Positions 22,722-32,006 of a stretch of DNA of 64,000 bases are shown here, one piece after another. Source of the stretch: Acanthamoeba sp. SK_2022b (lineage: Eukaryota; Discosea; Longamoebia; Acanthamoebidae); the NCBI GenBank assembly GCA_027943245.1, contig JANDJZ010000150.1, positions 34,218 to 98,217 on the forward strand, given 5' to 3'. The notes under the pieces were generated by a model that saw nothing but the letters and a program-made list of their open reading frames with translations, was not told the origin of the DNA and ran no database searches. Numbering within the stretch: the stretch's first letter is position 1; the number at the start of each line of letters is the position of its first letter. The position numbers were made by a program, and so were the translations under genes.

Positions 22722-24597
22722 ATGAGTGCCCCTGCCGCGCCGTCAGGCAGGACTCATGATGCCACGCAGCCCAGGTACATCTTTAGGCAAGCCAGATCTG
22801 GATACTTTCGATCGTCACATTACCTCTCACCTTTTTTGATTTGCTGATTTGCCAGAGAATACCTCACCCCAGTAGCGGCCGCCCTTTCCCGGCCACTTGA
22901 TGGGCTGTGGGTTCGCATTGAGGGAACTGGCAGGGACAGCATCAGGCTCCACTCCTTCCCTTCCAACCGCCTGTACTTTGAAGGCCCCGATGGCTGGCTT
23001 GGCATACACCAGCGCGACTCAGTACCGCTTGGACCTGATGGAAGTACGCGGCTAGAGTTCACGCTTGTCGACCCTCGGCATCCTGCTCAACGTGTGGAGA
23101 ATGACATCTGTCTGTCAGTCGTTGTGCCCGGCAGTGAAGTCTGTGGTAGGTGCCTGACCACCTCGGAATTATAGTTCGTGTATTGACAGCATACTTCCAC
23201 CGGGCTGGCCAAGCCGAGGTATCGCTTATGCTGAACGGCAGCGTGTATCGGAAACAAAACGAGTTCTCACTCGCCACCAGACCTGAGCCACCTGCGCCGG
23301 CTTTGGTGAGACTGCTCGGTATTGGCATTGCTCTCGCTTCAGAGCGGCGCTGGGCTAACCTTGTCGTCGCTCTACTTGTCAGGGCACTACGGCAACGAAC
23401 AGAATCCGTTGGTCGTGTTTGAGAGAGGTGGCGCATTGCATGCGCTCGTCGACTGGGTCTACTACTACCCTCTGCTTGCGCAGGAATCTCCTGCCGGCAG
23501 GCCATCAGCTCCAACGGCCGAGGCGACCTTCGCATTCCCGAGTTCGGCCTCTTGTCCCTACGCGGGCCAACGGCTCACATTCAGGTGGGCCAACGACGAA
23601 TGCCGAGCCAACTCCGTTCTTCTTGACGAGCGCACCACGCTGCCGCGCGTCAAGGTTTCTGTGGAAGAAGGCGGGAGCCTGCCTCTCCTGTCGTCCGAGA
23701 CGCTGCCCTACTCGCTCGACGAACTGCGCCAGCGGGCGATGAGCTCGCATCCACCCGCAGCCTCTGCGTCCGAACAGGCCCGTGTCGACCTCGTCAACCT
23801 GCGCTCGCTGAGCTCGTCTCTTCGATTCGACATACGGTATGCCACGACAAACAACTTCATGGGCGCTGCATTCTACTCCTCGCCAGGCGCCTTCCTGCAA
23901 AGGCCGGCGGCCGAGGTACGCCATACTGCCCGCACGCCAGAACTGGAATGTCACGGATACTCACCTCTTTGCCTGCCTGAGCGATTGCAGGCGCTGATGC
24001 GAGCGCACGACAAGCTTCAGCCGCTGGGCTATGGGCTGCTGATCCATGACGCCTACCGGCCCTGGCACGTCACCAAGATGTTCTGGGATGCGACGCCGCC
24101 AGAGAAGCGGATCTACGTCGCCAACCCCGACAGAGGCTCCGAGCACAACCGGCACGCGACTCTCAACCGCGACACGTGTCGTTGTCACATTCGCTAAAAC
24201 TCACGAACAGCGGCTGCGCTGTGGATTTGACCTTGTACACACTCGCCACGGGCCGCGTGGTAGAGATGATCGGCGGCTATGACGAGTTCTCTCGGCGGTC
24301 GCACGTCACCTACCCCGGAGGCACCTCCGAACAGAGGTGTGTGCGCGTGAATGTGTCAATTGACCGCCCTGTGCTGCGGCCCGGTCCTCACAACTGCCTG
24401 TTGCGCGTTGCAGGTGGCTGCGCAAGCTGTTGAGGGACACCATGGAGAGCGAGGGTTTCACGGTGTACCAGTGCGAGTGGTGGCACTTCGACTACCGCCC
24501 CGCCGTGCGCTATCCCGTACTCAACGTCGCCTTTGCCGACCTCTGTCACTCCAGTGGCTGCCCAATGGGAGAAAAAGACGAAAAAGCAAATAATTAA
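22722..24597 (+). CDS. VanX-type D-alanyl-D-alanine dipeptidase with extra N-terminal domain
   Basis: ATG 22722 (MSAPAAPSGRTHDATQP), multi-exon, stop TAA 24595-24597. The C-terminal part (from about 23790) is peptidase M15D: VDLVNLRSLSSSLRFDIRYA, FMGAAFYSS, LIHDAYRPWHV, then GSEHNR joined over an intron to GCAVDLTL. That supplies the SxHxxGxAxD zinc motif (His and Asp ligands). CEWWHFDY supplies the ExxWH motif (general base Glu and third ligand His). Catalytic residues are all present. The enzyme cleaves D-Ala-D-Ala in bacteria. The first 350 residues form another domain (LRFDGLW-like start, YFEGPDGWLGIHQRD, GNEQNPLVVFERGGALHALV, WVYYYPL) resembling the accessory region seen before some bacterial M15 peptidases. 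Horizontal origin and digestion of bacterial wall peptides are likely but inferred. Confidence 0.85.
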
Positions 24598-24667
24598 CCA
24601 AATGGATCTTTTACGAGAGAAGATATAAAGCTTTCGGCGTCAGCGACCCATACCCTCCCTCTTGCAT

Positions 24668-25541
24668 ATGGCACAAGTCAGCGGAGCGGAGGACAACCAA
24701 ACAGAACCTCACATGGAAAAGTCAGTTCCATCTCCATCTTCGTCTGGCTCGCCTTCATCCCTCAAGTCGCCACCACACATAGCAACGCCTGGCGTTGGCA
24801 CCTCGAAATCAACGTTCCTTCTTCTGTTTCTCTTCGTTTTTATCGAAATCTTAGGATTTTCGATTATTCTGCCTCTGTTCCCCTACCTCGTTCATGAATA
24901 CGAGGCCTCGCCTGTCCTTATCGGCTGCGTGATGGCCGCCAATGCTCTCGCCCAGTTCATCGGCGCCCCTTTCCTGGGCCGTCTCTCTGACCTCTACGGT
25001 GCGTTACAGCCTTTATTATTATTCTTGTTATTTAGAAAATTAAACATTATATATTTTATCTGTTCTATTTTGAGGCAAAACTAAAGGAAAGGACACACAG
25101 GACGAAGGCCGGTGCTACTTGTGTGCATAGCGTCGACGCTGGCGTCTTTCCTGATGCTGGCATTTGCGCAGAGCATGATGGCCGTGTTCCTGTCCCGCGT
25201 CCTCGACGGCATTCTCGGTGGCAACATTGCCCTGGCACAGGCCTACATCACCGGTGATCTCCCTTCCCTTGGGCGATTGCCTCTAAGAGCGTGTCGGATT
25301 GCTCACCGTGCTATCATTTCAAGACGTGACCAAGGAGCACGAGCGCACCCGAAGTCTCGGGCTGGTGGGGGCGGCATTCGGGCTGGGCTTCATTATAGGG
25401 CCAGCCCTTGGCGGCACCCTCGTGGGGTTGCATCCACGCTACCCGGCCCTGGCCGCCGCCCTCCTTTCCTTCGTTAATCTCATCGGTGCCCTCCCACTTC
25501 TCCAGTTTGCTCCATAGACGCAGCTCTCATCATCTCCTGGG

Positions 25542-25603
<62 letters not shown>

Positions 25604-26675
25604 CAGGCGCCTGTTTCCTCTTGCGAGAGTCGCTCACTATCGAACAAATCGAAGCCGCTCAAAACACACGCAAGAAGAGCAATTCTGTACCCGACCCACC
25701 ACTGTTGTTGCGTGTGTCTGGCACCTGACCCTTTCCCGTACTGGTGAATGCTGCGTGGTTTATCGTGCTTAATGTTAGACATCTCTTTTGTTGTCCTTCA
25801 CTTCGGAGCTCGGTATCCTTTGGAAGTGCTTCCGAAGGCCGCAGCTCGGCCTGCTGTTGGGCTTCAAGTTTGCCTACAACCTCGTCTTCACCATGTTCGA
25901 GAGCACCTTCTCCATCTACAACAAAAACCGATTCGACCTCTGTACCGTTTCCTCTCTGTCCTCCTTCCCACACGCTACTCTCCGAGCAGTCGGTCTTAAG
26001 CGCTCTTGTTTCCCTTGCTTGCAGCTGCACGACAGTCGAGCTATGTTCTGTGCTTTGTGGCGCTCTTGTTCGCGATGCTGCAGGGCGGGGGCATCGCGCG
26101 ATTAACGCGACGTATGTCGGAGGCTCTCGTGATCGTGGCTTCCTTCTTCGTCCTCTCTTGCTCGCTCTTCCTCTGGGCCTTTGCCTCCTCTGTCCCCCTC
26201 CTTCTCCTCGCCCTCGTCCCTTTCTCCCTCGCTTCGGGCGCCCTCAACACGCTCATCAACTCTCTCATCACCAAACACGTCAAAAGCCATGAAATCGGAG
26301 GTGCGTGCCCTTCCCCCCCCCAATGCACCTCGCGTGCTGATCCGTCTTCCACAACTTCCAGGAGCGCTTGGCATCACCTCCTCCGTGGGCAGCCTCACAC
26401 GCGTACGTCGATTTCCTCTCTTTTTTTCTGGCAATTTAATTCATTTTTTGCTGCTATTTGTGTTATTTATTTTGCCTCGCCAGGTGATCGCTCCGGTGGT
26501 TGGCAGTCAGCTCCTGCAGACGTGGGAAGAGTCGGCCCCCGGGCTGGCAGCCGCTGGGTTCCTGCTGGCCGTGGCCTTCTACGCGCGGGCGCGCCTGCCC
26601 GCCATTGTCGCGGTGTCCTCGCCACCACCTTCCTCCGTGTACGACAACACAACGACCAAAGTGAAGGCACTGTAA
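24668..26675 (+). CDS. Major facilitator superfamily transporter, TetA/DHA1-like
   Basis: ATG 24668 (MAQVSGAEDNQ), stop TAA 26673-26675. A polar Ser-rich N-terminus of about 45 residues precedes TM1 (LLLFLFVFIEILGFSIILPL). TM2 contains GCVMAANALAQFIGAPFLGR. The MFS motif A LGRLSDLYGRRPVLL is completed across an AT-rich intron at about 25000-25103. Then follow FLSRVLDGILGGNIALAQAY and the motif C-like GAAFGLGFIIGPALGGTLVG. The second half continues through several exons (LGLLLGFKFAYNLVFTMFES, VIVASFFVLSCSLFLWAFAS, LASGALNTLINSLITKHVK, GALGITSSVGSLTRVIAPVV). About 12 TM helices are expected. The family exports drugs or small solutes by proton antiport; the substrate is unknown. Confidence 0.88.
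25543..25603. repeat. Intronic (CA)n microsatellite
   Basis: About 60 bp of uninterrupted CA dinucleotides inside an intron of the MFS transporter gene, between the exon ending near 25490 and the exon beginning near 25617. Confidence 0.95.
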
Positions 26676-26729
26676 GCCTCAGGTGATGCAAGCAAAAATA
26701 GATTCACTCAACCATGATCTTTGTCTCCT

Positions 26730-27938
26730 TCATTTCTTCTTGGGGTCCTCCTCATCTTCGTCGTCATCCTCGTCGTCGTCATCCTCGTCTTCATCCTCAT
26801 CCTCATCCTCATCCTCATCCTCATCCTCCTCGTCTTCATCTTCGTCGCCGTCAAGTGCTGATCCGTCGCTCTTGCCAATGTATTCCTCGTCGGGAAGCGA
26901 AACAACGATGACGTCACCTGCGGCCAGGAAGGGCGGCACGCGAACGGTGCGGCCATTGTCCAGCACAGCCTTCTTGTAACTGTTCCACATTTGTGGTTAG
27001 CGCATGAATGGACGGGTGCGTAGCATTAAACGGTGCTTGGGCGGAGCAGGCACAACTTACCCAGCAGTAGCAGACTGTGTGGAGTCGGCTTCCTTCACCG
27101 TCACTACGGCCTTGGTCGGGAGCTTGACAGTGACGGCTTCGCCGTTGTGGACAGAAAGTCTGGCCACTGACGTGCCAGCTGTTTATGACATAAAGGAAGG
27201 GTGAGCCGGCTGCCACGTGAGTGCATGCAGTCGAGTGTGAAGACCACATACGTTTCAGATAGGCCTCGGCAGGCCCGACCATCTCCTTTCGCACTGCCAC
27301 CTCTTCGCCCGTTTCAGCGTTGGTGAAGAACAGCTTCTTGGCCTCGCTGCGCGAGTAGATGCACCGCTGCACTTCGAGAATGATGGCTACAGCAACAGCG
27401 CAAACGGAGCGTGAGTACACGGCACAACACATTGCCAGTCAGCAGTAAGTAGCAAGGGTGTGTGAACATACTCTCCACTCGATCTTCGACACGGAAGCGT
27501 TCGTTCTTTTTGGTGCCTGCGGCCAAGTCTCGCAGCTCCATCTGATGAGCAAAGAGGTTAAGTGGCAATCAATGCTGACGGGTCAACACACCGGTGTGGA
27601 CGTACGTTAATGTGAGCCCTCCTTTGGGCTGTCTTGCGAGATTGAGAGGTCTCTACCACTTCCCACAGCTTTCCTGGAGCAAAACTTTAAATTCAACCAG
27701 ACGGGTGCACGCGCTGGCGTAAGGTAGTACCCAAGTGTTCGATAACCCATCCCTTCTTGATGTCGGAGATGGGGGCTTTGTAGTTCCGCCTGTGCGGGAC
27801 GGATGATGGCAGTTGGGTGCTAGATAGAAGCGACGCTGCGTGACGGGAACGAGAACACAAAGGGGAAGCTGTCCGAAGGCCTCCGGCATGAAGGAATCGG
27901 GCACTCCCACTGGCCTGCTGAAGGTGAAGACGCCTCAT
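26730..27938 (-). CDS. Elongation factor P, mitochondrial-type, with acidic C-terminal tail
   Basis: ATG 27936-27938. The first exon encodes an Arg/Ser/Leu-rich presequence without acidic residues (MRRLHLQQASGSARFLHAGG...), typical of mitochondrial import. The EF-P KOW-like domain follows: YKAPISDIKKGWVIEHLG, then GKLWEVVETSQSRKTAQRRA and ELRDLAAGTKKNERFRVEDR. OB domain 1 has IILEVQRCIYSRSEAKKLFF, TNAETGEEVAVRKEMVGP and LSVHNGEAVTVKLP. The C-terminal domain has KKAVLDNGRTVRVPPFLAAG and DVIVVSLPDEEYIGK. Normally EF-P stops here; this protein continues about 40 residues of almost pure Asp/Glu and ends DPKKK with TGA (26730-26732). EF-P rescues ribosomes stalled at polyproline. It is divergent with the SdrD-like gene, 164 bp apart. 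Confidence 0.9.
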
Positions 27939-28102
27939 CTGTCTCGTGCAAAATGCAAAAGAAGGGGGAAATCAGTGGAGAAAGTCTTTTCTTGTCAGCA
28001 AAGAGCGGGAAAGGAGCAGACACTGGCCACCCTATTTATTCAGAACGGAGAGCAGCCGTCCATCACCAATTTACCACGCGCTGCGCGTCTTACCTACACG
28101 CC

Positions 28103-29527
28103 ATGGCAATTCGCAACGTCATCTCCATCTCTCTCTGCATTTGCGCCCTGGTCCTGTTGCTGTGCTGCGATGATGGAGCCCGAGCTCAGAACGGCGTCGT
28201 AACGGATGTCGTGGATGCCAATCGAGGTAGAACGGCGATTTTTGCGCTCTATGCCGGTGACACGGTGGTGAAGAATGACGGTCAGTACGCCCTCTGCTCC
28301 GCTAACGGAGTCGTGTGGCACGATTCTGAGGGCGACGGCATGATCAACGAGGACCTCAACACCCACGGCCTTGGCGGCATTACTGTGCAGCTCTATTGGG
28401 TTAACGGGACCGTTGCCGACGTCACTACCACGAAGAAAGACGGCACCTACACCTTCAAAGTCGAGCCAGGTATGTCTCATCCTCCACACATCTGCGTAGT
28501 AGCCAGTTCTTGACCAGTTCACTCCTCTTTCCACCCAAGGCTCGTACTACGTCAAGGCGGCCTGTCCCAAGGACTACAGGCACAGCAAGCTGTACGCCAC
28601 CTCGGCAACGAGAGTCCATCCCGTCACGCAGGTCTCCGAGGCCTTCGACGTTTCTATTGACCGCGCTACCACTGGCATCAACGCTGGCTGCTACAAGCCG
28701 GCCCTCGTCGAAGGCGTCGTCTTCAGCGACAAGAACACTGACTCGGTTCAAGACGCGAGTGCGTTGCTCTCTCCGAATCGAGTGGTGATTGCGCGTTCGA
28801 TTTCTTATTGCTGTGTTAGCCTGACTGACTGTCCACCCATCTCCCTCCCCTCGGTTGTATGAAACCACAACAGATGAAGGCGGTGTGGCGGACGTGGCTG
28901 TGGAGTTGACCAAGAGCACCGACACTACATTCCGCCTGAAGGTCAGAACCGATGCCGACGGCAAGTTCCGATTCCCTGATCTTGAGCCCTCCGACTACGC
29001 TCTCTACATCAGCTACGATCCCAAGTACTACAACAGTCCCATCTCGGCCATCAAGGAATCCACTTCGGAAGAGGGCGGCAAGATCAAGCATCGCACGGTG
29101 ACCCTGCGCGCCACGGACCAACCTACGACGAAGGACGGCAGGAAGCAGCTCGTCGTCTCCCCTCTGCAGCTCTCGTCGGGCGATCGCGCGACGATCAAGC
29201 AGGGCCTCTACACCCTGGCCAAGGTCGAGGGCGTCGTCTTCCGTGACGAGAACGCCAACGGCATTTGGGATGGACGCGAGAAGACTCTGGCCAATGTCAA
29301 GGTGACGCTGTACCGGGTCGGCGACTCAGGCGACGTTGCGGTCAGCCAGATGAAGTCAGATGAGGTACCTCTTCGCCGCTCCCATTGGTCTGCACTAGCG
29401 ATCTGATACGCAAAACGCCGTCAACCACCAGGTCGGTCGTTACAGCTTCACTGAGCTGCAGCCGGGCCAGTACTACGTCGTGTTCGACACCTCATCGCCC
29501 GAGTACAAGCACAGCTCGAAGAAGTAA
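28103..29527 (+). CDS. Secreted SdrD-B-like (Cna-B fold) repeat protein
   Basis: ATG 28103 with a strong signal peptide (VISISLCICALVLLLCC). Three SdrD-B-like modules follow: NGVVWHDSEGDGMINEDLN with GGITVQLYW and DGTYTFKVEPGSYYV; VEGVVFSDKNTDSVQDANEG with VAVELTKS and DADGKFRFPDLEPSDY; VEGVVFRDENANGIWDGREK with VKVTLYRVG and GRYSFTELQPGQYYVVF. Each has the G.V..D.N.NG..D.GE calcium-site pattern. The frame stops at SSKK TAA (29525-29527), soon after module three, so the third module looks short. The stop overlaps a perfect GTAAGT donor, so the transcript may instead splice onward (see findings). These folds are typical of bacterial adhesins. A cell-surface or matrix role is inferred. Confidence 0.75.
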
Positions 29528-29653
29528 GTAGTGGTTATTATTTATTTGTGGCAAATGGAAAAGTAGGGTGTTGCTGTGTCTTCTTCGTTCTTTTTTTTCC
29601 CTCTCTCCTTCTTTTTTCTGCTTTAGAGAGGTACATCGAAAAGATCGGGCAAG

Positions 29654-30349
29654 ATGGGAAACGCAACGTTCGTGCCGTTATCGATCGAACAACACGCCGC
29701 GTATTATGAAGCTCAACTTGGGTGCGAGGACGGTGATGGAGAGGCGTGCAGTGTTGCGGCCTTCTTTCGGTTCCAACTGGCGCACGTACCGACAGATGGG
29801 CCGGGCTACAAGGACGCGATGTGTGAGGTCAAGTCGTTGCTCGAGCGCTCTTGCACGCTGGGGAACCGCAAGGGGTGTTTAGAGGCTGGCTTCATGCATC
29901 ATGTCGGTTTCGGAGGGATAACGAAAGACGACAGGAAAGCAATCGAGTTGCTGGAGAGGGCGGCAGGCGAAGATGAAGAGGCACCTCCCGAAGTAGCCGT
30001 GGCGGAATTCTTCCGGTCCGTGGAATCTGTACCCAGCGCTACAGCAGCAGTGGAGGCCCTGTTCGGGGGCGGCTCAGCTGAGGAGAAGAACGCACAGCTT
30101 TCAAGCCATCGACTGCTGGGGCACATCTTCAGCCGAGGAGAGCGGCAAGTGCGAGACTGGGATAAAGCTCTACACCACTTCGAGATCCCCTGTCGGCTGG
30201 GGAGCAAATACTCGTGCCATCAGATAAAGAAGATTGTAGCCGGCGACGAGGGTTTGCGCTTACGATGGAGGAAATCAAAGGGGTGCACAGATGGCCGGGA
30301 GAGCACGGACGCTCTGTGCCGACTTAGTGTGAAGAAAGAGGAGGTATAG
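29654..30349 (+). CDS. Sel1-like/COA7-like repeat protein, single exon
   Basis: ATG 29654 (MGNATFVPLSIEQHAAYYEA), 231 codons, stop TAG at 30347-30349, no intron. Sel1-type helices with paired cysteines are visible: GCEDGDGEACSVAAFFRF, SCTLGNRKGCLEAGFMHH, DDRKAIELLERAAG, HRLLGHIFSRGERQ, PCRLGSKYSCHQIKK. The C..G....C spacing is like COA7/HcpA-type Sel1 proteins, where the pairs form disulfides. Family placement is moderate and function unknown. It begins only 126 bp after the SdrD-like stop and is in frame with it if an alternative splice is used. Confidence 0.6.
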   Translation: MGNATFVPLSIEQHAAYYEAQLGCEDGDGEACSVAAFFRFQLAHVPTDGPGYKDAMCEVKSLLERSCTLGNRKGCLEAGFMHHVGFGGITKDDRKAIELLERAAGEDEEAPPEVAVAEFFRSVESVPSATAAVEALFGGGSAEEKNAQLSSHRLLGHIFSRGERQVRDWDKALHHFEIPCRLGSKYSCHQIKKIVAGDEGLRLRWRKSKGCTDGRESTDALCRLSVKKEEV

Positions 30350-30511
30350 CGGGTACGTAGAATGTTCTCGTGCCGCACAAAGCATAAATCTTCCTCCCCC
30401 GTTTTGGCGCCAAAACCCAAAACACAACGCCGGCAACTCTGGTGTGCCTTCTGTTCTTCGCGTGCGTTTTCGTTGTTCACTACTCGAACAGTAAGCGCGA
30501 AGGAGTAGAAG

Positions 30512-31771
30512 ATGAGCAAAGAGTTTGAGGGATTGCTGCAGCACATAACAGGGCTTGAAGCCGCTCAACGCGATCAGGAGACAAGGCTTGCTTCTGAGAT
30601 CGCGAAGCACAACGCCACCAAGGCCGAGCTGCAACGAGGTACACATGCCAATCCTCGGTCGGCTCGCTAGGCACTGAGATGCTGATAGTAATGAGTTGCC
30701 CAATATTAAGTGGCCAGGCAAGAGGAAAGATGGAAGCATAAGGTCACGGAGCTCCAGACGACCTTCGCATCGGTGAAGGCTGGCCTTAGCGGAGAGGAAA
30801 GGTGCAACCGGCAAATCAAGGAGGAGGTGCGGCGTCTAAAACTTGAAAACGGCAAGATCCGCGATTCGATCAAGAAGGACATCGATGCCACGAGGCAAGA
30901 TAGGTAGACGCTTGCATTTATCGCCACCAGAGTTCGCCGTTGTTTAGCCGTCTGTTGCAGGGAAGCTTTCCTGAAGGCGATCGAAGCTGCCAACAATCAA
31001 CTACGCTCTCTTCACGCTACTAACAAAGTCCTTTCTCTCCCGATTGGAGTGCGAGTTCCTTGCGCTACTGGCTCTAGTGCGTTGTCCTTCGTCTGTGTGG
31101 AGACGTTCTGATCATTTAACACGAAACCTAACTTTATGTTTAGACGTTCAACTTGGAGCAAGCACGGCTGCTAGAGCTGCAATGCGAGACCAAGTGCAAC
31201 GTCTGGAACTGGAGATAGTTCAAACCCTCGCCCAAAAGGCAGAACTTGCTCACGCTCTGGAATCATCAGTGGCCTCAACCGATTGCTCGCACCCCGTACA
31301 CTACCAATGAATCAAGACCAGGACCCCTTCAGTTTATGACTATAATTGCGCTATGTTTAGGACTGCACGCCAGAAGCTTACGGTCCCATGACCGGCATGT
31401 GTCTCGGAGCAATGGACGAGGAGATAAAGCAGTTGAGAATCAAGTCGGAGGAGTACGTTAGGCTCATCGAGAAGCACAAAGCACTTCACAACACAACTCT
31501 AGCTGAGTACAAAGACCTCGATAAGTACGTGACCTTCATATTCGGGAGAGACTTCATTCATAACCCTATCGCGAGTAGGTATGTGTCGAGCCTTGCCACT
31601 TCGCTCGAAGAACTTCAGAGCTATTGCGCAAACCTTGAGAGCTCGCAGCAGCGCTGCCATCTCTGCGGCGACTCCAAGCTTCCCACCTCAGTTGAGGTTT
31701 CAGCTACAAACGAGCGCGTCAACGACACCGATGCGATGGATATGGATAACCCCATGGTGCCTCACAACTGA
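30512..31771 (+). CDS. Coiled-coil protein of unknown function
   Basis: ATG 30512 (MSKEFEGLLQHITGLEAAQR), stop TGA 31769-31771. Exons join as ...ATKAELQR, EERWKHKVTELQTTFASVKA, RQIKEEVRRLKLENGKIRDS, EAFLKAIEAANNQLRSLHAT, then MDEEIKQLRIKSEEYVRLIE and KALHNTTLAEYKDLDKYVTF. The protein is rich in Glu/Lys/Leu heptads over most of its length, with a C-terminal CHLCGDSK that could be half a zinc site. No known family is recognised. Middle exon boundaries (about 30960-31330) are uncertain. Confidence 0.55.
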
Positions 31772-32006
31772 GAGCCAATGGTCATCAAAACGAAGGTACT
31801 ATTCCGTAACCACAAACGACTGTGGTGCTGTCCCTGCTAGCCACAAATGTCGCATCGTGTAATACGCTTGCTCAATGTTCGACGCTACTCGTCGCGCATC
31901 CCATAATCGGCTTCGCGCTGACTCCTTGCTCTCCCGTAGCTTCCTTCGCAGCTCGTGCAAGCGAGGGGCTGCAGTTTTGTTTCCATCGCTCTGTACAGCG
32001 AAAGCG

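Noticed and set aside
25543..25603. Possible CRISPR-like or tandem array
   Set aside because: Plain dinucleotide microsatellite with no spacers; none of the repeats in the window has a repeat-spacer layout.
26683..26979. Plus-strand poly-Ser open frame
   Set aside because: Antisense of the acidic EF-P tail (GAT/GAG codons read as TCC/TCA).
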